DNA of 64,000 bases from contig NZ_AEYF01000003.1 in NCBI RefSeq assembly GCF_000292525.1, forward strand, positions 86,599 through 150,598, given 5' to 3'. Of this stretch, positions 43,524 to 51,952 are shown piece by piece. The stretch comes from Rhizobium sp. CCGE 510 (lineage in GTDB: Bacteria > Pseudomonadota > Alphaproteobacteria > Rhizobiales > Rhizobiaceae). Under the pieces are notes generated by a model, which saw only the letters and a program-made list of their open reading frames with translations, did not search any database and had not been told where the DNA came from. How positions within the stretch are numbered: the first letter of the stretch is position 1; each line of letters begins with the position of its first letter. Both the position numbers and the translations under genes were made by a program.

Positions 43524-46500
43524 CTAAGCCGCCTCCCCCGCCTGCATCGCACCCTCCGCCAGCTTGCGCGCCGCAACAAAATCGACCTTGCCCGAACCCA
43601 GCACCGGCACCTTGCCGATATTGACCTCGGCTGGGACCATCATGTCCATGGCGCCCTTGGATTTGGCGAAGGCGAGGAATTCGGGGCGGGTGGCGGTGGG
43701 GGCGTCGGTGAGCAGCACCAGGCGTTCGCCCTTCTTGGCGTCGGGCAGCGAGGAGACGACTGAGAGGGCGCCCGGCCAGAGTTCGGCGGCCAGTGTTTCG
43801 ACGGCGGCGAGCGAGATCATTTCGCCGGCGATCTTGGCGAAGCGTTTGGCGCGGCCGCGGATCTTGACGAAGCCGTCCTCGTCGATAGTGACGATGTCGC
43901 CGGTGTCGTGCCAGCCGTCGGCGAGCGGCTCGAGCACACCGGGCTTTTCGGCGCGGAGGTAGCCGGCCATGACATTGGCGCCGCGCACATGCAGCCGGCC
44001 GCCCTCATCGATGCCGGGCACCGGTTCGAGCTTCCAATCCATGCCGGGCAGGATTTTGCCGACCGTGCCGGATTTGTTGTACATCGGCGTGTTGATCGAA
44101 ATCACCGGCGCCGTCTCGGTGACGCCGTAGCCTTCCAAGATGCGCAGGCCGAATTTTTCCATATAGGTCTGGCGGGTCGAAGCCTTCACCGGCTCGGCAC
44201 CGGAGAAGATGTAGCGGATCGAGCGGAAATCATACGGATGCGCGGTCCTCGCATAACCGTTGAGGAAGGTGTCGGTGCCGAAGATGATCGTGGCGTTGGA
44301 GACATAGATCAGCTCCGGCACGATGCGGTAATGCAGCGGCGACGGATAGAAATAGACCGGCACGCCGGAGATCAGCGGCAGCACCGTGCCGGCCGTCAGC
44401 CCGAAGGAATGGAAAACGGGCAGGATGTTGAACACCTTGTCGCCGCTGTGGAAATCGATGCGGGCGGCGGCCTGGGCGGCGTTCGACAGGATGTTGCGGT
44501 GGGTCAGCACCACGCCCTTCGGCGTGCCCTCGGAGCCGGAGGTGAAGAGGATGACGGCCGGATCGTCGGCCAAGCGCTTCACCAGCGGCCGCGCCTTGCG
44601 CAGGAGTCCGCGGATCTTGTCGATCGCGCTGACCTCGGCCCTGAGATCATCGAGCCAGACGATCGTCACCTGCTTTTCCATCTCCTCGACCACCGGGCCG
44701 AGTTTGGCCTGGGTGACGAAGGCGCGCGAGGTCAGCACGTGTTTTATCTCCGCGGCCTTGCAGGCAGAAAGAATATTGGCGGCCCCGGCGGTGAAGTTCA
44801 GCATCGCCGGCACCTTGCCGGCGCTCATGACGCCGAGCAGGGTGGCGGCGGCGCCATTGGCGTTCGGCAGCATGACGCCGAGATTCGCTTCCGGGAATTT
44901 CGCCCGGAATTTTGCGCCGAGCACGGCAGCGCCGGTCAGCAGCTTGCCATAGGTCAGCCGGCCGGTGACCGGATCTTCGACGGCTGGCTTTTTCATGCCG
45001 AATTCGTGGCCGGCCTCGATGACCCGCTCGAGCACGGTGGTCGAGGTATCGGCGGTCTGGAACATCAGGTTCGACATCACCTGATAGAGGGCGGCGCCGG
45101 CCGCGGTGCGGCGCTTGCGGCCTTTCAGCTCGGCCGGCACTTCGAGTTTCACCGGATCGAGAATGGTGACCTTGACCTTGGGAAACAGCCGGCGGCGGAT
45201 CTTGCCGTTATCGAGATAAGAGAGATAGCTCTTCTCCAGCCCGTCGATCCTGACCGGCACCACCATCGAGCCGGTCTTGTCGGCGACCATGGCGGCACCG
45301 TCATAGACCTTCATCAGCGTTCCGGTCACCGTCAGCCGGCCCTCGGGGAAGATGCCGATCGGGTTGCCATCCTGCACCACCTTGATCAGCGAGCGCGTCG
45401 CCATCGGCTTGGTCGGGTCGAGCGGCAGGAACTTGCACATCTTCAGGAAGGGCCGCACCCACCAGGCCTGGGCGATCTTGTAATCGACGGCGAAGGTCGG
45501 CTCTTCCTCGGTGATGGCAAGCGCCAGCGCACCGTCGAGCAGGCTGACATGGTTCAGCGCAATGATCGGCGCGCGGCCGGCCTTCTTGATATTCTCCAGC
45601 CCCTCGACCTCGAGGCGCATGAAGGCGCGGAACAGGATCGAGATGAAATCGCGAAAAGGATTGGTCGGCAGCGTCTTCAGCATCAGCCAGGCGACGGCAA
45701 AGTTGAGGATGCCGAGGCCGATCAGAATCTGCGGTATCGAGGCGCCGAGCGCCTGGATGGCGGCGACGAGGCCGAGGCCGACGGTGATGAACAGCGCCGA
45801 GAGCACATTGGCGGCACCGATGACGCGAGCGCGGCGGTCCTCATGCGCCCAGGTCTGCAGGCCGGCGAAGGTGGGAACGGCGATGAAGGCGCCTGATATG
45901 GCAAAACCGGCGAGATCGATGGCGACGCGGATGGTATTCTGGCCGGCGAAGAAATCGGCAATCGTCGTCGCGTGGGCGAGCGAGTGCTGGCCCCAGAGGT
46001 TCCAGGCGAGATCGAGGCTGAAGAGGCCGAGCAGCGCCGTGCCCACCGGGGCCGGCAGCAGCACGATGCGGCCCGACGACATCCAGGCGGCAATGGCCGA
46101 ACCGACGGCGACGGCAATGGCGAAGACGGTGAGATAGGCGGGAACGACGAGCTCGGAGCCGCCGAGCAGCTCGGTGACCATGGTCGGCAGGATCGACAGC
46201 ACGAAGGCGCCGACCAGCCAGAACCAGCAGTTCATCAGCGCCGAACGCCAGAGCCGCTTGTCCTCGCGAATTTCCATGACCAGCGTGTAGCTGGAGCGGA
46301 TGACATTGCGGTCGATCTGCAGATCCGGCGCCTTGGAACCGGTCGCCGGGATCATCCGGCTGGCAAGCCAGCAGAGCACCGACAGGCCCATCATCATCGA
46401 GCCGAACAGCAGCACGTTGTCGCCGCTGGAGAAGGCCAGTGCGGCGATGATCGTGCCGGCGAGGATGGCGATGAAGGTGCCGCCCTCGATCCAGGCATTG

Positions 46501-46919
46501 GCCTTCGGCAGGTCGCGGCGTTCGAGATGATCGGGCAGGATGCCGTATTTGATCGGCCCGAACAGCGCCGAGATGACGCCGAAGCCGAAGAGCGCGACCA
46601 TCAGCACAAAGATGGAGGAAAAGCCGAGGCCGACGACGGCCAGCGCCGCAATGCCGATCTCGCAGCGTTTCAGCAGCTCGGCGATCTTCGCCTTGTCATG
46701 CTTGTCGGCGAGTTCGCCGCCGAGCGCCGAGAGCAGCAGGAAGGGCACGATGAGGATGACGCCGGCAAGCGTCACCAGGGCGGCCCCTTCGCTCGCCGAC
46801 ATCTTGAAGAGAATGAGGAACACCAGGGTGTTCTTCAGAAAATTATCGTTGAAGGCCGTGAGGAACTGGGTCCAGAACAGCGGCGCGAATTTCCTCGATG
46901 TCATCAGCTTGGTTTGCAC
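43524..46919 (-). CDS. aas: trifunctional acyl-[ACP]--phospholipid O-acyltransferase (MFS-PlsC-AMP ligase)
   Basis: The 1131-residue membrane protein joins three modules. Residues ~1-415 form an LplT-like MFS domain, expected to flip lysophospholipids. Residues ~430-620 form a PlsC acyltransferase with NHVSLLDG (the H-x4-D motif) and FPEGRLTVTG. Residues ~640-1131 form an AMP-binding acyl-ACP synthetase with LFTSGSEGTPKGVVL, WHDTGDIVTIDEDG and the C-terminal Lys in VLGSGKVDF. It should re-acylate lysophospholipids at the inner membrane. E. coli splits the functions into LplT and Aas, while fused forms are common in alphaproteobacteria. Confidence 0.92.
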   Translation of the reverse strand: MQTKLMTSRKFAPLFWTQFLTAFNDNFLKNTLVFLILFKMSASEGAALVTLAGVILIVPFLLLSALGGELADKHDKAKIAELLKRCEIGIAALAVVGLGFSSIFVLMVALFGFGVISALFGPIKYGILPDHLERRDLPKANAWIEGGTFIAILAGTIIAALAFSSGDNVLLFGSMMMGLSVLCWLASRMIPATGSKAPDLQIDRNVIRSSYTLVMEIREDKRLWRSALMNCWFWLVGAFVLSILPTMVTELLGGSELVVPAYLTVFAIAVAVGSAIAAWMSSGRIVLLPAPVGTALLGLFSLDLAWNLWGQHSLAHATTIADFFAGQNTIRVAIDLAGFAISGAFIAVPTFAGLQTWAHEDRRARVIGAANVLSALFITVGLGLVAAIQALGASIPQILIGLGILNFAVAWLMLKTLPTNPFRDFISILFRAFMRLEVEGLENIKKAGRAPIIALNHVSLLDGALALAITEEEPTFAVDYKIAQAWWVRPFLKMCKFLPLDPTKPMATRSLIKVVQDGNPIGIFPEGRLTVTGTLMKVYDGAAMVADKTGSMVVPVRIDGLEKSYLSYLDNGKIRRRLFPKVKVTILDPVKLEVPAELKGRKRRTAAGAALYQVMSNLMFQTADTSTTVLERVIEAGHEFGMKKPAVEDPVTGRLTYGKLLTGAAVLGAKFRAKFPEANLGVMLPNANGAAATLLGVMSAGKVPAMLNFTAGAANILSACKAAEIKHVLTSRAFVTQAKLGPVVEEMEKQVTIVWLDDLRAEVSAIDKIRGLLRKARPLVKRLADDPAVILFTSGSEGTPKGVVLTHRNILSNAAQAAARIDFHSGDKVFNILPVFHSFGLTAGTVLPLISGVPVYFYPSPLHYRIVPELIYVSNATIIFGTDTFLNGYARTAHPYDFRSIRYIFSGAEPVKASTRQTYMEKFGLRILEGYGVTETAPVISINTPMYNKSGTVGKILPGMDWKLEPVPGIDEGGRLHVRGANVMAGYLRAEKPGVLEPLADGWHDTGDIVTIDEDGFVKIRGRAKRFAKIAGEMISLAAVETLAAELWPGALSVVSSLPDAKKGERLVLLTDAPTATRPEFLAFAKSKGAMDMMVPAEVNIGKVPVLGSGKVDFVAARKLAEGAMQAGEAA

Positions 46920-47013
46920 GGGCTTGTCCCTCTTTCGGCTCGGCTGAGAAGGCCACAGAGTCGTTACCCAAAAGTTGCGTCGGATAACAACTCTGCGCTG
47001 TGGTTAAGGAAGA

Positions 47014-47295
47014 TCAATCTTCATCGCTACGATTGAACTTGACGAGCAGTTTTTCGGTGCGGGCATCCTCGACCTTGCGGATCAGTTTTTCGGATTCGGC
47101 ATTGTCGCGCAGCGTCTTGGTGATGTTCACCGTGGTCTGCACCAGCATCAAGATGCCCATGGCGAGATAACCTTTGCCCCAGAGATCGAGCGGCATCATG
47201 TAAAGGCCGAGCGCCAGCATGAAGGCGGCCGAGCCGAAGGAGATGTAGGAGAAGCTGACCCAGCTGGAAGAGTGTTTCTGGAAACTGTCGTTCAT
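47014..47295 (-). CDS. YiaA/YiaB-type two-helix inner-membrane protein
   Basis: The 93-residue protein has the YiaAB two-helix domain (SWVSFSYISFGSAAFMLALG and GKGYLAMGILMLVQTTVNIT) followed by a charged C-terminal tail (EKLIRKVEDARTEKLLVKF). It is downstream of pspA with a 50-base gap and is probably in the same unit, under the TetR operators. The ATG at 47295 fits the family start; an upstream frame start does not. Confidence 0.87.
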   Translation of the reverse strand: MNDSFQKHSSSWVSFSYISFGSAAFMLALGLYMMPLDLWGKGYLAMGILMLVQTTVNITKTLRDNAESEKLIRKVEDARTEKLLVKFNRSDED

Positions 47296-47345
47296 GGTCT
47301 TAGTCCCTATCGTTGGATGGATTGAAAGGCTGGATGGAGGAAATT

Positions 47346-48053
47346 TCAAGCGGCAGGCGTGATGCGGCCCTTCAGGCGGGCAAGCACATCATCGGCAGAC
47401 GAACGCAGCGGCGCGCCGCAGCCGGCATTGGCAAGCTTTTCAATGATGCCGGCCGGGCGGATGGCGCCTTCCATCTCCTTCAGGGCTGAGGCCGTCAGGT
47501 CATTCTGGCTCTGGCGCAGGCGCAGCCGCGCCAGGGTCTCCTCGGCCTCGTCGAGCGTCGCCAGGCCCGGACCGGCGACGACGACGTCGAGCTTCTGCGC
47601 CTCTTCAGTCGCGCGGGCCAGCCGCTCGCCACGCTGCAGCTCCTGCAGCCGCGCCTCGGCGGAGCGCACGATGGATTTCAGCTTGCCGATCGAGGTGGTG
47701 AACTGGGCCTGCGCCTCCACCGAGGCATCACGCTCGGCTTCGAGAAAGGCGATCGCCTCGGCCGCCTCGCGGGCCAGGCCCTCATTGCCCCGGGCGAGGC
47801 CTTCATCGCCCTTGGCGAGCGCCGCCGTGGCGCGGATCTCCAGATCGGCGATGCGGGAAAGGATCGTCTGATGCTGCGCCTTTTCCTGCTCGTTCTGGGC
47901 GATGGCGACGGCGACGCTGCGCCGGGCCGACTGGATCTGTTGGGCGGCATCGCGGATCTGCTGGGACAGCAGCGGCACGGCGTGGCGATCGGCAAACGCC
48001 TGTTCGGCATCATGCGCCCTGCCCCGCAAAAGAATGGAAATCAGTTTGAACAT
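47346..48053 (-). CDS. pspA: PspA/IM30 family envelope-stress protein
   Basis: The 235-residue protein is a long coiled coil of the PspA/IM30 (ESCRT-III-like) family: MFKLISILLRGRAHDAEQAF at the membrane-binding start, then unbroken heptad-like helices to ~190. It should bind and support a damaged inner membrane. There is no pspF, pspB or pspC nearby. Instead a divergent TetR gene and three operators lie directly upstream, so regulation differs from the E. coli Psp system. Confidence 0.85.
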   Translation of the reverse strand: MFKLISILLRGRAHDAEQAFADRHAVPLLSQQIRDAAQQIQSARRSVAVAIAQNEQEKAQHQTILSRIADLEIRATAALAKGDEGLARGNEGLAREAAEAIAFLEAERDASVEAQAQFTTSIGKLKSIVRSAEARLQELQRGERLARATEEAQKLDVVVAGPGLATLDEAEETLARLRLRQSQNDLTASALKEMEGAIRPAGIIEKLANAGCGAPLRSSADDVLARLKGRITPAA

Positions 48054-48070
48054 TTCTTGCCTCCGGTTTA

Positions 48071-48142
48071 TGAACGTCGTTCACGAGTGCTGTTATGGCA
48101 GAATCATGAACGTCGTTCAAGATAAATTTTGAACGCCGTTCA
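48071..48142. promoter_or_regulatory. three TetR operators (TGAACG-N-CGTTCA)
   Basis: Perfect 13-bp palindromes lie at 48071-48083, 48107-48119 and 48130-48142, all TGAACG[TC]CGTTCA. They fill the 111-bp gap between pspA and the TetR gene. The last two are 23 bp apart, about two helical turns. Confidence 0.88.
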
Positions 48143-48164
48143 AAAAATCGAAGTGGAATGGTGA

Positions 48165-48770
48165 ATGGCCGGCAGACGAGAAGAAAAACGCGAGGATTTG
48201 AAGGCCCGGCTGATCGAGGCGGCGCGCGAGCGCATCGCCCGCGACGGGCTTGGTAATCTCAGAGCCCGCGATATCACCCAGGACGCCGGCTGCGCGCTCG
48301 GCGGCCTCTACACGGTGTTTGCAGACCTCGCCGAGCTGGTCATCCACGTCAACTCGGCGACGCTGAAGGCGCTGGAAGCCAGGCTGACCCTGCCCGAGAC
48401 CAAAGACAAAAGCCCGACCGACCGCCTGCGCAACCTCGCCCAGGGCTACCTCGCCTTCGCCGTCGAGCACCGCAACCTCTGGAAAGCGCTGTTCGACCAC
48501 TTCCCCCCCGACACCAGCCCGACGCCGCAATGGCACCTCGACGAACACCTCTTCCTGATGGACGTGATCGCCGAACCGCTGGCCGAACTGCAACCCGACA
48601 TGCCCCCCGAAGACCGCGCGATCCGCGCCCGCACGCTGTTTGGGGCGGTGCATGGGGTGGTCAGCATCAGCCTCGAAGGCCGCTTCGTCGGCTTGCCGTT
48701 GGAACGGCTGGCGCGCGAGGTGGATGAGCTGGTGCAGACGATCGCGGCGGGGGCGGAGCGGCGGCGGTGA
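48165..48770 (+). CDS. TetR/AcrR family regulator of the psp-yiaA unit
   Basis: The 201-residue protein has an N-terminal HTH (ARERIARDGLGNLRARDITQ, DAGCALGGLYTVFADLAELV) with a Cys in the turn, and a C-terminal helical domain (TetR_C WHG-like). It is divergent from pspA across three palindromes and should repress both genes. Part of its 3' end is duplicated, in decayed form, at 50050-50192. Confidence 0.92.
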   Translation: MAGRREEKREDLKARLIEAARERIARDGLGNLRARDITQDAGCALGGLYTVFADLAELVIHVNSATLKALEARLTLPETKDKSPTDRLRNLAQGYLAFAVEHRNLWKALFDHFPPDTSPTPQWHLDEHLFLMDVIAEPLAELQPDMPPEDRAIRARTLFGAVHGVVSISLEGRFVGLPLERLAREVDELVQTIAAGAERRR

Positions 48771-48898
48771 AGCGGGCGTGTGAGTGCGGAGGTTGGAGGT
48801 GGGTTGGGTTTGGCAGGAACATCACCCCACTCTCCGTCTTCCTCGGCCTTGAGCCGAGGACCCATGCCCGGTGCTGATGAAGCTCCGCCCCAAAAACT

Positions 48899-49037
48899 GC
48901 CCCTCACCCTAACCCTCTCCCCGTTTTGACGGGGCGAGGGGACGTGCCACACGCGACGTCGGAAGGGGCGGAGAGCTCGCGGCATATCCCCTTCGCCCCG
49001 CAAGCGGGGAGAAGGTGGCGGCAGCCGGATGAGGGGC
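48899..49037. repeat. RIME-type mosaic palindromic element, copy 4 (inverted)
   Basis: This 139-bp copy reads in the opposite direction to the other three. Two small palindromes flank it: CCTCGGC-N5-GCCGAGG at 48841-48859 and CCTCGGG-N5-CCCGAGG at 49193-49211. The whole 48771-49262 gap is made of such repeats. Confidence 0.8.
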
Positions 49038-49262
49038 TGCCCTCGCCCAATCGTCTGCGCCGGGATGTCGTGCCAGCAAGCCGCCAATGATTTTACCGAG
49101 CGGGACATTCTGCCCCCTCACCCAGGGCCATACCTCCAAAATATCCCGATCGGTAAATTCCCTGCCAATCCCCTCTCCCCACCCTCCGTCGTCCTCGGGC
49201 TTGACCCGAGGACCCACAGCCAAGCACTCTGCCCCCACCACGCCACCGCGAAAGGAAACCTC

Positions 49263-50042
49263 ATGAGCCGCATCTTCATCACCGGTTCCACCGATGGCCT
49301 CGGGCTTGCCGCCGCCCGCACCCTCATGAGGCAAGGCCATGGCGTCGTGCTGCACGCCCGCTCCCGGGAGCGCGCCTCCGCCCTCGCCGAGATTTCGCCC
49401 ACCGCGCTCGGCCTCGTCATCGGCGATCTCGCCAGCGCCGCCGAGACGCGCTCCATCGCCGAGCAGGTCAACGCCATCGGCCGCATGGACGCCGTCATCC
49501 ACAATGCCGGCATCTACCTGGAAAGGAGCCGGGGCGAAACGCCTGATGGTCACGCCAAGACGCTGGCGGTCAACGTGCTCGCCCCCTATCTCCTCACCGC
49601 CTGGATCACCCGCCCCGACCGCCTGATCTATCTCAGCAGCGGCATGCACCGCAGCGGCGGCAGCACCCTTGACGATATCGACTGGAAGCGGCGGCCATGG
49701 AATGCCAGCCAGGCCTATTCGGAAAGCAAGCTCTACATCGCCACCCTCGCCGCCGCCATCGCCCGCCATTGGCCGGATGTTCTGAGCAACGCCGTCGACC
49801 CCGGCTGGGTGCCGACCAAGATGGGCGGCGCCGGGGCGCCTGACGATCTGGAGATGGGGCATCTTACGCAGACGTGGCTTGCGGCGAGCGATGCGGAAGC
49901 TGCGAAGGTCAGGGGTGGGTATTGGTATCATCGGCAGCGGCGGGAGGCGGCGGAGGAGGTTACGGATACTGGGTTTCAGGATGCACTGGTGGAGAAGCTT
50001 GCCGAGCTCACAGGTGCTCGTTTGTTCGCGGGGCGCGGGTAA
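49263..50042 (+). CDS. short-chain dehydrogenase/reductase (SDR)
   Basis: The 259-residue protein has the SDR cofactor motif TGSTDGLGLAAA, the DAVIHNAGIY segment, the catalytic SSGMH and YSESKLYIATL (Tyr/Lys). A GGAAA site precedes the ATG. The C-terminal part (GGYWYHRQRREAAEEVTD) resembles the retinol-dehydrogenase/WWOX-like SDR group. The gene ends only eight bases before a TetR-derived fragment, marking a recombination point. Confidence 0.9.
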   Translation: MSRIFITGSTDGLGLAAARTLMRQGHGVVLHARSRERASALAEISPTALGLVIGDLASAAETRSIAEQVNAIGRMDAVIHNAGIYLERSRGETPDGHAKTLAVNVLAPYLLTAWITRPDRLIYLSSGMHRSGGSTLDDIDWKRRPWNASQAYSESKLYIATLAAAIARHWPDVLSNAVDPGWVPTKMGGAGAPDDLEMGHLTQTWLAASDAEAAKVRGGYWYHRQRREAAEEVTDTGFQDALVEKLAELTGARLFAGRG

Positions 50043-50049
50043 GGGGCAA

Positions 50050-50192
50050 GATCACCGCGCCATCCGCGCCCCCACCCTCTTCGGCGCCGTCAGCATCAGC
50101 GGAGGCCACTTCGTGGGGTTGCCGCTGGAACGACTGGACCGGGGGTGGATAAGCTGGTGCTGACGATTGCGGCGGGCGGAGAGAGACGGTGA
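50050..50192 (+). pseudogene. decayed 3' fragment of a TetR gene
   Basis: One frame encodes HRAIRAPTLFGAVSISGG then HFVGLPLERL, matching the C-terminus of the intact TetR at 48165 (DRAIRARTLFGAV ... RFVGLPLERL). The DNA match continues to a shared TGA, but 12 bases are deleted after GAV and the frame is broken near GLPLERL. No 5' part is present. Confidence 0.75.
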
Positions 50193-50240
50193 TGGCGAGT
50201 CGGTTGGGCGGCAGCGTAGATGTTCAAACAAAGCCTATGG

Positions 50241-51155
50241 TTACCCAATTGTCTGCGCCTCATGTTGAGCTGCCAGAATCGCCGGAGGCCACTGGACCAC
50301 AGGCGGACGCTTCGGTACGCCAAATGACCGCTGTGAATAAAGCGCGACATGCGACGGATCAATAAGCATACTCTCCGGCAGGTTGTCGAACAGCTGGTAC
50401 TCGTGGATATAAAGCCAATAATTGATGCCGTGCTTGTTGAGCGCGGTGTAAAACAGCATCACCAACTCAAAATCAGAGAGTTGGGCTCTAAGTAGTTTTA
50501 CATATGGCATTCTGTCCTCGATGCCTTTTGACTCATGAACGAAACGCAAGACGTTGTAGAGATAGCGGTAGTAATGGGCGAGATCCTGCTGCCGGTAGCT
50601 CCAAAACTTATCATAAGCTACCTGAAATCGCTCTTTTTCAGACAGACCAACAGCGTTCTCGTAATTTTCTTTGAAATTAGTAAAAAATTGGCTGAAGCAG
50701 TCGCGTCCCTTCCTTTCGCGAGATCGCCTGATGATTTCGCCGCCGTCAGAGGATACGCGCCTACTATAGTCGAGGTCGATTGAGTTCACGATAGTGTTAT
50801 GCAGCGTCAACATCTGAAAGAAGGTTGATTCAAAATTCTGGCGGTCCGTGGCCTTGATCTGATTTTCTAAGGCATCTGCCGACCTTATAAGTTCATCGCG
50901 GGTCTCACGTAACTCAGCCTGCTGAAGCACAATCGTGACAAGCAGCCCCATAAAGGTGAGGAACGTCAGCAAAGGATTCAGCGTACCTCCGAAGAAATCT
51001 CCAAATTGCCCAGCCTCTCCTCCCATCAAAGCGACGACCACCGCCACCACGAAAACGATCACCGTCACTGTCATTGCGATAACGAACAGAACGTACAAGC
51101 TGTCGGTAGATCCCCTGTCGGCCGGTCTAATTATAGACTCGAAGAAGTTACGCAC
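50241..51155 (-). CDS. AbiC-like putative phage abortive-infection membrane protein
   Basis: The 304-residue protein has two N-terminal membrane helices (VLFVIAMTVTVIVFVVAVVV and NPLLTFLTFMGLLVTIVLQQ) followed by a cytosolic part with FESTFFQMLTLHNTIVNSI and LAHYYRYLYNVLRFVHES. This is the pattern of the putAbiC family (PF16872 type), named for abortive infection of phage-infected cells. The GTG start has AGGGGGT four bases upstream. It lies 83 bases after the metallopeptidase gene and is the last gene of the defence unit. Its codons are richer in A/T than those of neighbouring genes. Confidence 0.78.
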   Translation of the reverse strand: MRNFFESIIRPADRGSTDSLYVLFVIAMTVTVIVFVVAVVVALMGGEAGQFGDFFGGTLNPLLTFLTFMGLLVTIVLQQAELRETRDELIRSADALENQIKATDRQNFESTFFQMLTLHNTIVNSIDLDYSRRVSSDGGEIIRRSRERKGRDCFSQFFTNFKENYENAVGLSEKERFQVAYDKFWSYRQQDLAHYYRYLYNVLRFVHESKGIEDRMPYVKLLRAQLSDFELVMLFYTALNKHGINYWLYIHEYQLFDNLPESMLIDPSHVALYSQRSFGVPKRPPVVQWPPAILAAQHEAQTIG

Positions 51156-51238
51156 GCCTACCCCCTAATACAACGCTGTGGAACCCTATCGGGCGCAATC
51201 ATTAATTGCAAATTGAGCACATGCAGACCCTTCCCACC

Positions 51239-51952
51239 TTAGGCCATAATTCCTTCGAGTCTCGCCTTCCGTTTTGACCAATCTGGCATCACACGGTCCA
51301 AAAGCGCGTAGAAAGCCGCCCCATGGTTCGGTTCGGAGATGTGGCACAACTCATGGGTTATTACATAATCGATCGCGTCGACTGGAGCTTGGATGAGACG
51401 CTTGTTGAGCATTAAGCGCTTCACTGGAGACATCGATCCCCAGCGCATCTCCAGTTGACGGATGATCAGACCGGTTGGCCGAAAGCTGTCCGGAACAGCA
51501 AAACGTTCGATCGAGGCTTCCAGCCTTTCCCGATACTTGACGTGCGCTCGCTGAAGATACCAAGCATCGACAAGGCCTCGCGTGAAATCGCGGTTGTTTG
51601 GTCTCGTGGATGAGACTTCAATGAATCCGCGCGTTAGGCTCACATGGTCTTTCAGGCCGCTCGAAATGCGGAGACGATACTGTCGCCCAAGGTAAAGATG
51701 CGTCTCGCCTGAGACGAATGTCTTCTCCGGCGCTCGGGGCAGGAACTGGCTGAAATATCGTTGTTGCTTCAGTATCCAAGCGGCGCGCCTGTGGACTTTT
51801 GCTTCGATCGCCTCAACCGTCGCGTCTATGGGTGCCGTGACTACCACAGACGCATCCGGCTCAACCGCGATCTCTAGCGTCTTACGCTCGCGTCGACGAA
51901 CCGTGAATTCGAGCAAGCGAGTCCCATAAGTTACCGAATGAACGGAGGTCAT
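51239..51952 (-). CDS. YgjP-type M48 metallopeptidase of the hsd operon
   Basis: The 237-residue protein has the YgjP/DUF45 layout with the zinc motif THELCHISEPNHGAAF (HExxH with a downstream Asn/His) and the upstream MRWGSMSPVKRLMLNKRLIQ block. Members are often encoded next to type I restriction genes, but their role there is unproven. Its start overlaps the hsdR stop codon by four bases, so it is translationally coupled. Confidence 0.9.
   Translation of the reverse strand: MTSVHSVTYGTRLLEFTVRRRERKTLEIAVEPDASVVVTAPIDATVEAIEAKVHRRAAWILKQQRYFSQFLPRAPEKTFVSGETHLYLGRQYRLRISSGLKDHVSLTRGFIEVSSTRPNNRDFTRGLVDAWYLQRAHVKYRERLEASIERFAVPDSFRPTGLIIRQLEMRWGSMSPVKRLMLNKRLIQAPVDAIDYVITHELCHISEPNHGAAFYALLDRVMPDWSKRKARLEGIMA

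Noticed and set aside
43908..45896. A 662-codon rightward frame antisense to the Aas-type gene
   Set aside because: It is rich in Arg, His, Gly and Asp without any domain pattern and is explained as a shadow of the leftward gene.
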